A DNA stretch of 6,428 nt from Methylocapsa sp. (GCA_003162995.1 PLUZ01000013.1:1-6428), one strand, 5' to 3'; shown: positions 1-5,616, counted from the first letter of the stretch. Numbers and translations are program-made. Notes: generated by a model from the letters alone, not told the origin.

Positions 1-256
1 AAACGGGGCGTGAGCAATTGCTCGATTTGTTCGTAAGTTGCACCTTGTACGCGTGTTTCTCTTGGTAGTCGCATTCTAAATCGAGAGACGCAGGCATCGT
101 CCGCCATCTAGAAATCGAAGGAAAGTCTTCGTCTTTGTTTGCTCTGAACTTTCGGTCGACAAGGTAGTTGATTATATCGTTAAGCTCAAACTGGATCGGG
201 GCTTCACTTGTCACGTTATTTCTCTCATCTCGGAGGCAACGACCGTGCGAGACCAT
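1..256 (-). CDS. Partial hypothetical protein, N-terminal part only (runs off left edge)
   Basis: Reading the minus strand from the ATG at 256-254, 85 codons stay open to the edge of the window. The frame is also open upstream to a TGA at 301-299. The predicted protein is charged and contains the stretch FELNDIINYLVDRKFRANKD (about residues 23-42), then an acidic and aromatic stretch ending in DLECDYQEKHAYKVQL. This is the amino-acid mix of a real globular protein. An alternative start is the GTG at 214-212, with a purine-rich GAGAG about 7 nt upstream that is a better ribosome site than anything near the ATG. A second minus frame is open for about 35 codons from position 107, but it is shorter and begins directly after a stop. 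I do not recognise the family. It would be transcribed divergently from the 518-1195 gene. Only the N-terminus is visible. Confidence 0.42.
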   Translation of the reverse strand, partial: MVSHGRCLRDERNNVTSEAPIQFELNDIINYLVDRKFRANKDEDFPSISRWRTMPASLDLECDYQEKHAYKVQLTNKSSNCSRPV

Positions 257-328
257 GGGCTGCTCGTTGGGCGAGAATTTAACCGTTTTTTGTTGCTGTC
301 AATCCATAATATTAAGAAATGCATACAT

Positions 329-353
329 TTTCTATTTGTTATTAAAATAGAAA
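329..353. repeat. AT-rich perfect inverted repeat (9-bp arms, 7-nt loop)
   Basis: TTTCTATTT at 329-337 is the exact reverse complement of AAATAGAAA at 345-353, with a 7-nt spacer. It lies in the AT-rich gap between the divergent reading frames at 1-256 (minus) and 518-1195 (plus). It could be an operator or a weak hairpin. No T-tract follows it directly, so a simple intrinsic terminator is not well supported. Confidence 0.5.
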
Positions 354-376
354 TTTGAGCGATTGTTATAAACGTA

Positions 377-415
377 CTTTTTTAGGCTGATTTTTTATAA
401 TAATAACTAAAAAAG
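377..415. promoter_or_regulatory. Inverted repeat flanking a TATAAT box: candidate promoter/operator
   Basis: CTTTTTTAG at 377-385 and CTAAAAAAG at 407-415 are perfect 9-bp inverted arms separated by 21 nt. The spacer contains a consensus TATAAT at 396-401. I see no good -35 hexamer at the right distance: a TTGTTA at 363-368 is 27 nt upstream of the box, which is too far. If used, the box would start a plus-strand transcript near 408, with a leader of about 110 nt before the GTG at 518. That distance is more natural if translation of the next gene starts further upstream. The palindromic arms around the -10 are a plausible repressor site. Poly-T/poly-A arms in AT-rich DNA can also arise by chance. 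Confidence 0.35.
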
Positions 416-517
416 CGCGGAATAATATCTTACAACGTCTAAGCCTGCATAGATCTGTCGGGAATTTTTGATAATTTTAGCAAATCGAGCGAGACGCTGG
501 CGACGCTGCTCGCCGAC

Positions 518-1195
518 GTGAAGGCCACAGAAGAGGCCGAAAGGAAGGCGTGGGCAAACCTCCAGGACGAAACGAGATTTTTCAACGAACCGAGGGCGCA
601 GGCAGATCACGATTTGTGGAGCAAGATGCCCTTTTGGGACCCGGACGAAGCCACGGCTTTGTCTTTCGATAAAAATCCTAGCTTCGTCAATTGGACCAAT
701 ATCGGGCCGCTCGTAAGCGGCTCTCCGTTTGCCGACCAGTACTCCAAATGGAGATTAATCATCATGCGCGCGGAAATCGCGGGCGATTTGTCCGATAGGA
801 TTTTACCGGGCGACTTTGTGAGCTGGGCGGAAAGGACGGGGATTGACCTCCCGACAGGATTGAAAAACGCGGTGCGGGCTGCGGTACAGCGGATCGAAGA
901 CAAAGAAAGCATTATTTTGGAAAGGGAGAGCTTGCGGACAGAGGTAGAAAATCTGAGAGCCGAGTTAGAGGCAGCGCGATTGAGTGAAGTGTCGTTGAAC
1001 GCCGGTGAGCGGAAGAGCTTGATGAAACTGGCCCTTGGAATGGCAATACATAAATACAACTATGACCCCGCAGCCTCACGCGGCTCAGCACCAAAAAACA
1101 TCAGCGACGGCCTCGCTTTAAAGGGATTAACGCTGGATGAAGATACCGTGAGGAAGTGGCTGAAAAAGGCGTCTGAATTGCTCTGGCAATCGTAA
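518..1195 (+). CDS. Uncharacterised 225-aa protein with central coiled coil
   Basis: The N-terminal part (about residues 32-118) contains WSKMPFWDPDEATALSFDKN, then VNW, a conserved-looking LPGDFVSWAERTGIDLP (96-112) and NAV. From memory, this resembles a widespread family of unnamed proteobacterial proteins whose members share a W..DEA.ALS...P..VNW pattern. Residues about 121-156 form a strongly charged coiled coil (IEDKESIILERESLRTEVEN and onward). The C-terminal part (about 163-222) contains KLALGMAIHKYNYDP and LTLDEDTVRKWLKKASELL, the usual C-terminal module of such proteins, possibly DNA-binding or an assembly surface. The function is unknown. The GTG at 518 is the first standard start codon, but it has no Shine-Dalgarno sequence. 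The same frame is open back to 443 with protein-like residues (DLSGIFDNFSKSSETLATLL), so the true N-terminus may lie upstream or be lost. It lies on the same strand as the AlpA-primase genes, with a 122-nt gap between them. Confidence 0.8.
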   Translation: MKATEEAERKAWANLQDETRFFNEPRAQADHDLWSKMPFWDPDEATALSFDKNPSFVNWTNIGPLVSGSPFADQYSKWRLIIMRAEIAGDLSDRILPGDFVSWAERTGIDLPTGLKNAVRAAVQRIEDKESIILERESLRTEVENLRAELEAARLSEVSLNAGERKSLMKLALGMAIHKYNYDPAASRGSAPKNISDGLALKGLTLDEDTVRKWLKKASELLWQS

Positions 1196-1201
1196 CTCCA
1201 T

Positions 1202-1230
1202 AACCGAATTCGGTTTCGTGTAAACCGAAT
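1202..1230. repeat. Three alternating copies of AACCGAAT (palindrome plus hairpin)
   Basis: AACCGAATTCGGTT at 1202-1215 is a perfect 14-bp palindrome. The right half (ATTCGGTTT, 1208-1216) also pairs with AAACCGAAT at 1222-1230 over 9 bp with a 5-nt loop. The octamer AACCGAAT therefore occurs direct, inverted and direct within 29 bp, starting 7 nt after the stop of the upstream gene. There is no T-tract after the hairpin, so a terminator is unlikely. The multiple half-sites suggest an operator for a DNA-binding protein, with the AlpA-like product encoded just downstream an obvious candidate. That assignment is inference. Confidence 0.6.
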
Positions 1231-1262
1231 CGCCCACAAGCTCGATGCGTCCAACTATATCG

Positions 1263-1278
1263 CCTCCTCACCAGGAGG
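1263..1278. repeat. Short hairpin CCTCCT/AGGAGG in the alpA-like leader
   Basis: CCTCCT at 1263-1268 and AGGAGG at 1273-1278 are perfect 6-bp arms with a 4-nt loop (cacc). The right arm is a consensus Shine-Dalgarno core. No ATG, GTG or TTG stands at a proper distance after it on the plus strand, so it is not an obvious ribosome site. It could pair with ribosomal RNA or act as an mRNA structure in the leader. Confidence 0.5.
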
Positions 1279-1289
1279 TCACGCGAACC

Positions 1290-1314
1290 GGCCTCTGCTT
1301 TCGAATAAGAGGCC
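1290..1314 (+). promoter_or_regulatory. Hairpin covering the ribosome binding site of the AlpA-like gene
   Basis: GGCCTCT at 1290-1296 pairs perfectly with AGAGGCC at 1308-1314 across an 11-nt loop. The right arm contains GAGG (1309-1312), the apparent Shine-Dalgarno sequence 5 nt before the GTG start at 1318. If it folds in the mRNA, translation initiation would be partly blocked, giving a way to keep the regulator low or to make expression conditional. The folding is inferred from complementarity only. Confidence 0.5.
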
Positions 1315-1317
1315 TTC

Positions 1318-1539
1318 GTGCGAAATTGTTTCACCTTTCCCGAAACCGGCTTTGTCCGGCTTAGGTCGATTCTAGGTCCCGAGGGGCCGATTCCCGTCTC
1401 CAAATCCACGTGGTGGGCGGGGGTTAAATCCGGCCGCTTTCCAGAGCCCGTGAAACTCGGGCCACGAACCACCGCCTGGCGGGTCGAAGACATTCGTTCC
1501 CTCATCGATCGCGGTGTCAAGACTGGGCGCGATCAATGA
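1318..1539 (+). CDS. AlpA-family DNA-binding regulator / excisionase-like protein
   Basis: This 73-aa protein has the layout of the AlpA/CP4-57-regulatory family, small winged-helix-turn-helix proteins of the MerR-like superfamily. GFVRLRSILG (11-20) is the usual N-terminal 'R.. .VL' segment. PVSKSTWWAGVKSGRFPEPV (26-45) is the helix-turn-helix with the hallmark S.ST.W..V..G.FP.PVKLG pattern. RTTAWRVEDIRSLID (50-64) is the typical TAW...I..WI C-terminal segment. Family members activate integrase or excision genes, or act as directionality factors in prophages, satellites and integrative elements. The start is GTG at 1318, since an in-frame TAA lies at 1306-1308; a GAGG at 1309-1312 sits 5 nt upstream inside a hairpin. 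The stop overlaps the ATG of the primase gene (ATGA at 1536-1539), implying translational coupling. No integrase is visible in the window, so its target is unknown. Confidence 0.85.
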   Translation: MRNCFTFPETGFVRLRSILGPEGPIPVSKSTWWAGVKSGRFPEPVKLGPRTTAWRVEDIRSLIDRGVKTGRDQ

Positions 1540-2411
1540 ATCTACCAAAACCCAAGCTCGCGGTTTCCTCGCATCTTGCTGCGTCGACGTCCGAACATCC
1601 TTGGCCCAGCTTCGACGGCACAAAGCTGCCGCTGTCGCAGCCCGCGCGTCAGCAGCTGTCTCGGATCTATTCCGACTTTAGAAATAATCCCGCGGTAGCC
1701 GAGCGGAAGTCGGGTTTGCTCAGATGGATTCAGTCTTCCGCCTTTGATCCCGTCAAAGGAATTCATGTGCCTGTCTCGGAGATCGTCGAGACGAGCGCCA
1801 TGGATGCGCTAAATGGATCAAAGACCTTCGCACACACGCCATTTAATTTTCCCGATATGCCACCGGTGCCGCGGTTTTTCTCGAACGCCCTGCTCGTGGG
1901 CACTGAGAGTCCATCTCGCCGAGGGACCAATGCCGGATTGATCATTGTCACTCACGAGATCGATACCGAGAGTCTCGATGAGTTCGAACATGTTTTGGCA
2001 TGGACGCGTGGTGCGGAAGGCGACTTCAAAAAAAACCCTTTTGCCGACCTTGATCGGCGCCTTTGCAGATGTCACGAGTATCGCGGTTACTCCATCGTTT
2101 ATTCCGGTCGGCGCTCCCTGCATTTCCATTTTTTCTTCCAGACGAAACATCTTGGTAACGCACCTTGGGACGCAGACGCTTTGCCGCGAAAACACGCGCA
2201 ACGCCAGACCGCCGCCTTGATGCGGAACGTGCATGATCTGTATTGGGATCATGCTCGCACAGCGATCGAAGATGTCTTGGATCCACCCCGGCCCGTCGAC
2301 CGACAGATGAGGTCTCTTACAAAATGGCGAAGAATGCCGTGGGCGATTCGCTCAATCGAAAAGGGTAAAGATTGTTCGTTCCTGAATTTGAATGAGAGAA
2401 AATCCGGATGA
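1536..2411 (+). CDS. AEP-type primase (archaeo-eukaryotic primase-like protein)
   Basis: This 291-aa protein shows the three catalytic signatures of the archaeo-eukaryotic primase superfamily in order. Motif I is a hydrophobic strand followed by D-x-E (GLIIVTHEIDTE, D143 and E145). Motif II is S-x-H in YSGRRSLHFHF (S194, H196). Motif III is a hydrophobic residue plus Asp (V254-D255), followed by the basic RSLTKWRRMPWAIR (259-272) that usually closes the AEP core. D143, E145 and D255 would bind the metals and H196 the nucleotide. The role inferred from the family is RNA/DNA primer synthesis for replication of the mobile element. Residues 1-110 are a less recognisable N-terminal region. The start ATG overlaps the alpA-like stop (ATGA). 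The gene ends soon after the primase core, and a helicase-like gene overlaps its last 20 nt in another frame. Many element-borne AEPs are fused to a helicase, so this looks like a split version. Closest subfamily and activity are unknown. Confidence 0.75.
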   Translation: MNLPKPKLAVSSHLAASTSEHPWPSFDGTKLPLSQPARQQLSRIYSDFRNNPAVAERKSGLLRWIQSSAFDPVKGIHVPVSEIVETSAMDALNGSKTFAHTPFNFPDMPPVPRFFSNALLVGTESPSRRGTNAGLIIVTHEIDTESLDEFEHVLAWTRGAEGDFKKNPFADLDRRLCRCHEYRGYSIVYSGRRSLHFHFFFQTKHLGNAPWDADALPRKHAQRQTAALMRNVHDLYWDHARTAIEDVLDPPRPVDRQMRSLTKWRRMPWAIRSIEKGKDCSFLNLNERKSG

Positions 2412-3744
2412 CCACCGGCCGGTGGTGATCAAATCTTTCAACTCGATTTATAGGGACTTTTGCGAACAAGAAGGCGAACAGCCCATCGACCGCGCCATGG
2501 CTGCGGAGTCAACTTTATCCTCTTATCTCGCTGAGATCAAAACGCATCAACCCAAGGTTTTCGATTTGCTCGAGAACTATCGAACGACCTTCTGGGCCGA
2601 ATATAAGTTCCGGGGCGCTGTCACCACTATATTCACCACCCACGCCATCGTCCAAACGTGGCAAGAGAACCATTTTACCCGGTTATGGCACCATCCTAAA
2701 TTCGACCCTGAGAATCCAGATCCGCAGAGAGAACTCCGAAACTCGTTCGTTATTGCGGAGGTGGTTTTCGACAAACTCGAAATCGATGAATTCCTTGATA
2801 TTCTGCCTCACCGCCTGTTTCAGCGGATCCAAGAAATTCAGGAGACTTATCCGGCTTGGAAGCACATGGCTCGGGCCGAGCGGGTCGGTATTTACGGAGG
2901 AACAGGAAATCTGCCGCAAATAAAATCATTTGAAGACTTCGATTACCTCATGAGGCTGGAACTAAGAGAGTTCGCCGAGGTGAAGGTCGATTTCGATCAG
3001 ATCCCCTTCGGCCATGGCCAGGAAACGAACTTATATAAGAAAAAAAATGGACGCTCGTATCACCTCGGAATTCGGGAATGGCCATTCTATTTTCGAATTG
3101 GATTCCTGACGACGGAAATACTGACTGCCAGCGTGGTCGAAGAAATTTTCGAACAGCACGCTGGCCGAGTTCGCGCAAAGGCTCAGGTGCATCCGACTGA
3201 CCTTGAAGAAACAACCAAAACCAAATTGAATCTCACTCGGTTGGACATTCCGGATCCGGCGCATCTATACCCGATCAAAATTCCCCTGTTTATTGATGCG
3301 AGAGCCAGAGCAAACCTACCCCAAAAGCCAGGGATCACCCAACTGGCCAAGGAGCTTCTCGGCGCCAATCCAGATGCCGTCGTCATCGCCAACGGCACCA
3401 ACGGTGATGTGGAAGGGGTGCAAACTTTTCAGGGCTGCAAAGGCAGGAACGATCTCGTCGATAAAGACATTTATATCATCGTGACTCATCTCGCCCCAGA
3501 CCAATATGCCGAGCTGAATGTCATCGGCCAATGGCTTGAGATTCCGAACATCATCAATCTGTTTTATATGGACCAGATCAATCAGGCCGTCGGACGGAAC
3601 CAGGGATTTCGTCAATCGAACCAGCGTGAAACGAAGACTGTTTTGATTTCATCCACAAGGTTATTCAGATCCGTGATCAGCAAATGCTGTTCCGAAGAAG
3701 GATCCAGGACGGTGTTATATGAAATTTATGATAGGCCCTGGTAA
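2392..3744 (+). CDS. SF2 helicase-like protein, apparently lacking Walker A
   Basis: The C-terminal half of this 450-aa protein resembles the second RecA-like lobe of superfamily 2 helicases. It has DAVVIANG (328-335, motif IV-like), TFQGCKGRNDLVDKDIYIIV (345-364, motif V-like) and DQINQAVGRNQGFR (394-407), which matches the motif VI arginine-finger pattern Q..GR..G.R. The N-terminal half has TTIFTTHAIVQTW (78-90, motif Ia-like), an acidic VVFDKLEIDEF (124-134, possibly a degenerate motif II) and FLTTEILT (238-245, motif III-like). No G....GK[ST] loop is present, so ATP binding in the usual way is doubtful. The ATG at 2392 follows an in-frame TGA directly and overlaps the primase gene by 20 nt, so the two are probably translationally coupled. 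Later in-frame GTGs at 2422 and 2425 are possible starts. The likely role is the helicase or helicase-derived partner of the AEP in element replication. The helicase assignment is from motif reading only. Confidence 0.72.
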   Translation: MRENPDDHRPVVIKSFNSIYRDFCEQEGEQPIDRAMAAESTLSSYLAEIKTHQPKVFDLLENYRTTFWAEYKFRGAVTTIFTTHAIVQTWQENHFTRLWHHPKFDPENPDPQRELRNSFVIAEVVFDKLEIDEFLDILPHRLFQRIQEIQETYPAWKHMARAERVGIYGGTGNLPQIKSFEDFDYLMRLELREFAEVKVDFDQIPFGHGQETNLYKKKNGRSYHLGIREWPFYFRIGFLTTEILTASVVEEIFEQHAGRVRAKAQVHPTDLEETTKTKLNLTRLDIPDPAHLYPIKIPLFIDARARANLPQKPGITQLAKELLGANPDAVVIANGTNGDVEGVQTFQGCKGRNDLVDKDIYIIVTHLAPDQYAELNVIGQWLEIPNIINLFYMDQINQAVGRNQGFRQSNQRETKTVLISSTRLFRSVISKCCSEEGSRTVLYEIYDRPW

Positions 3745-3802
3745 TCATTGGGTTGCCTAATATGGGACGGATACCTTTCTTTCTTTCCCCCCAGTAACGT
3801 TA

Positions 3803-3808
3803 TATAAT
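3803..3808 (+). promoter_or_regulatory. Possible -10 box (TATAAT) upstream of the exported-protein gene
   Basis: The gap 3745-3961 after the helicase-like gene is AT-rich and codes for nothing I can support. It contains a consensus TATAAT here; the matching -35 position is only a pyrimidine-rich run (about 3777-3790), so the promoter is weakly supported. A second AT-rich stretch at 3892-3907 could also serve as a -10 region. A separate promoter is expected, because the next gene is 217 nt away and unlike its neighbours. Confidence 0.25.
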
Positions 3809-3961
3809 ATTAGGAGAAGGCCTTATAGAGGGGACCTTTTGGTAGGCCGGATCTGGGGTTTCTTGAAAGACTTCTCGTGGAAACTTGGAGGTTATACATA
3901 TTATATTGAGAAGGGTTGATTCTAGCAGTTTTAGGAATGAATTTAAACCGGAGAAAGACAG

Positions 3962-4399
3962 ATGAAAGCTCTTTTTGCGGCAACAGGCATGATGCTTGCC
4001 ACATGTTCATTTGCATATGCTGAAAGCATCACAGCGCAATGTTCACTAGATGTTGATGGCAAGAATGTTTGGAATGACAAATGTTGCGTTGAGACAACTG
4101 CGCAGGATGATGGTTCTACAGGATTCCTCGCGGAGTTGCATGCGGAGAGTTGGCGCGGATGTGCTTATGAAAAGAAACATCCTGGCAACGCATCGCTACC
4201 AACATATCAACAGAGGTGTTTCGGGCCATGGATTAACATAAATGAGGAAAAAGACGATGCCGGAACCGGCAAAACTTTATCAGCTTATTGGAGCATAGAA
4301 GACGCTTGCCACGGTGGCGAAAATGTTGCGGCGGTCAAGACGGGGGATGGCACATATCGCGGTGACAATTTTCATTTTACATGGAAACCAATTTATTAG
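3962..4399 (+). CDS. Small exported cysteine-rich protein with signal peptide
   Basis: This 145-aa product begins with a classical Sec signal peptide: a lysine at position 2, a hydrophobic core (LFAATGMMLATCSF) and an AYA site, so cleavage is expected after A20. The mature part of about 125 residues has six cysteines (27, 41, 42, 67, 86, 116), enough for three disulfides, and is rich in Trp, Gly and Asp/Glu. Together these point to a compact, disulfide-stabilised periplasmic or secreted domain. Residues 125-145 (KTGDGTYRGDNFHFTWKPIY) look like a terminal beta hairpin. A GGAGA at 3950-3954 stands 7 nt before the ATG, a good ribosome site. I do not recognise the family and assign no activity. 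A lipoprotein is unlikely: the cysteine in the signal is at 15 inside the core, without a good lipobox. As a lone exported protein beside a replication module it looks like accessory cargo. Confidence 0.8.
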   Translation: MKALFAATGMMLATCSFAYAESITAQCSLDVDGKNVWNDKCCVETTAQDDGSTGFLAELHAESWRGCAYEKKHPGNASLPTYQQRCFGPWININEEKDDAGTGKTLSAYWSIEDACHGGENVAAVKTGDGTYRGDNFHFTWKPIY

Positions 4400-4569
4400 A
4401 ATACGTGACGGTGTTTTAAGAGATTGCTAAGCGCCGCCTTGCAAGAGGCAGATCTAGGCTGGTCCCCAAAAACGCGGACCTTACCGAATCCGGCTCGGCC
4501 CGCCTGGTATTCATGGAAGTTGAAACTTGAGCGGCGTCTAATGAACGCATCCGGATGTCCTGCCTTTTC

Positions 4570-4986
4570 TCAAAGAGGACGCGGTTCCATGTCGTCTGTG
4601 CCTGGAAGGTAGAAAGGCACGACGTTAGTTGTGACGTCGTCGTCCGCCTGTTCTTGTGGCGTTGCGGGAGATTTCTGTGCGCCCCCCAGCCATAACTTCC
4701 AGGCGGCCAAGCTTTCCCATAGCACCGGCACCTCCGAACCGTAGACCTTGAAGCACCGGGCCACTCGGCCATCCGGTTGGATCACGTAGTGCTCGCCCAC
4801 CATGCACCCGAGCGTGGTCACGGGGAGCGTCCATGAGCGGCCTATGCGCCATGCAATGACACGCTGCGGCTCACCGTTGGGCTGCTTCTCGTCGAGCAGG
4901 GAGTATCCCGGTGCGGCGCTTACAACAGGCCCATCGTAGGCTTCGCGAAGGTCCTTTTCTCGTTCAGAGTCGATGTGATATCCCAT
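4570..4986 (-). CDS. Hypothetical protein, 138 aa
   Basis: This minus-strand gene starts at the ATG at 4986-4984, with GAGGG (4998-4994) 7 nt upstream, a strong ribosome site; an in-frame stop just before the ATG fixes the start. The central part reads like a small beta-rich domain: QRVIAWRIGRSWTLPVTT (41-58), then YVIQPDGRVARCF (67-79), then WESLAAWKLWLGGA (90-103). The last 35 residues are low-complexity and acidic (QEQADDDVTTNVVPF). There is no signal peptide or membrane segment. I do not recognise the family. It is convergent with the exported-protein gene, and its leader runs out of the degraded recombinase, so it may be expressed from recombinase-derived DNA. A different minus frame continues past its stop through about 4416, so a frameshifted longer ancestor cannot be excluded. 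Confidence 0.6.
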   Translation of the reverse strand: MGYHIDSEREKDLREAYDGPVVSAAPGYSLLDEKQPNGEPQRVIAWRIGRSWTLPVTTLGCMVGEHYVIQPDGRVARCFKVYGSEVPVLWESLAAWKLWLGGAQKSPATPQEQADDDVTTNVVPFYLPGTDDMEPRPL

Positions 4987-5164
4987 GTCTCAACCCTCAT
5001 CTTGGAGGTTAAGCTTCTCCATTTCTCCTTTATGTCCCTCGGGTTTCCATCAACATTTTTGTTGTTCCTTTTAAGGAAGCCAAAGCTTGAGACGCAAGCC
5101 AAAGCAAGCGGTTGCCAGCTCTTTGAGCAGCAACAAGGATTTTCTCGTCGAGCGGAGTTTTCAC

Positions 5165-5342
5165 GGCGATCGAGCCAAGCAGGTTCAGCATAAGCTTTCC
5201 CGTAGGCGTGCCGGTGTCAAAATGCGGAGGGCCACGCTCTTGGCTTGGAGCCAAGCGACCAATTCGCGAAGATGTGTGACCGATCGAGCAAGGCGGTCAA
5301 GGCAAGCCCGTAATCGATCGCGTCTTCGAGCGCAATTAGCTC
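5165..5342 (-). pseudogene. Serine recombinase (resolvase/invertase) remnant, frameshifted
   Basis: Read on the minus strand, codons from 5298 down give DRLARSVTHLRELVAWLQAK followed by SVALRIL, the conserved end of the catalytic domain of serine recombinases. A shift of one base near 5218-5222 then gives FDTGTPTGKLMLNLLGSIA, ending at 5165. The pattern DTGTPTGKLMLNLLG..A is the signature leading into the long E helix that joins catalytic and DNA-binding domains. The usual continuation (EFER..RERQ.EG) is absent, so the DNA-binding part is lost. Just upstream, another frame gives ELIALEDAIDYG, which may be a residue of the preceding catalytic segment. The catalytic N-terminal serine and the C-terminus are missing, so the gene is dead. 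The DNA from 4987 to 5164 contains no gene I can support and leads into the 138-aa gene. Confidence 0.75.
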
Positions 5343-5587
5343 ACATCCGAGCGTTTATGAACGTGCTGGAGCGTGCTGCCCATAGCCTGCAACCGATTAA
5401 CGATTTCGCACATATGCCGGACCGAGCGCGCCAAGCGGTCGATTTTCGTGACAACCAAGGTATCACCTTCATGCCCGCGATCTTTGAGCCACGCCCGAAG
5501 CACCTTTGGATGCCACAACAGACCGATACGAGGCAGCATGACATTTCGGCCAGGCGCCTCTAAGGCGGGGCGCTCGCGAAGTGCCAA
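5336..5587 (-). pseudogene. Second serine recombinase fragment (mid catalytic domain)
   Basis: This 83-codon minus-strand frame contains HEGDTLVVTKIDRLARSVRH and then MCEIVNRLQAMGSTLQHVHK. It matches the EGDTLVV.KIDRLARS...L.....L...G..L block of the serine recombinase catalytic domain, where the arginines of DRLARS are part of the active site. The N-terminal segment with the nucleophilic serine (Y.R.S..) is not visible. After HVHKR the homology stops at a TGA instead of reaching the DTGTPTGK.M segment. It ends where the other recombinase remnant begins. Because both pieces carry their own DRLARS copy, they derive from two different recombinase genes or from a duplicated one. The stretch RNVMLPRIGLLWHPKVLRAW before EGDT looks like extra or shifted sequence. 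Not functional as it stands. Confidence 0.7.
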
Positions 5588-5616
5588 TGCTTCAACTGAA
5601 AATGGAGATGGATGTA

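Noticed and set aside
168..350. 60-codon plus-strand open frame in the left intergenic region
   Set aside because: Composition is unlike a protein (run of Cys/Ser and hydrophobic tail), there is no ribosome site, and it lies opposite a more convincing minus-strand frame.
607..1059. 150-codon minus-strand open frame
   Set aside because: It is antisense to the 225-aa gene, rich in Ser/Arg as expected for a shadow frame, with no recognisable motif.
1060..1254. Minus-strand frame starting with TTG after an AGGAGG (1268-1263)
   Set aside because: The ribosome-like site is well spaced, but the product is mostly antisense to the 3' part of the 225-aa gene and does not look like a protein. The AGGAGG is explained by the CCTCCT/AGGAGG palindrome.
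1818..2252. 144-codon minus-strand frame
   Set aside because: It is antisense to the primase gene across motifs I and II, where the plus-strand reading gives clear AEP signatures.
4461..4480. GGTCC/GGACC hairpin between the convergent genes as a terminator
   Set aside because: Only 5 bp with a 10-nt loop and no T-tract; too weak to call.
4416..4772. 118-codon minus-strand frame overlapping the 138-aa gene
   Set aside because: It is rich in Arg/Ser/Thr and lacks a ribosome site. The overlapping frame with a GAGGG site is preferred, although the part downstream of 4570 could be the tail of a frameshifted ancestor.
5087..5563. 158-codon plus-strand frame
   Set aside because: It is the reverse complement of the serine recombinase remnants; its Arg/Ala/Gln-rich translation has no motif.
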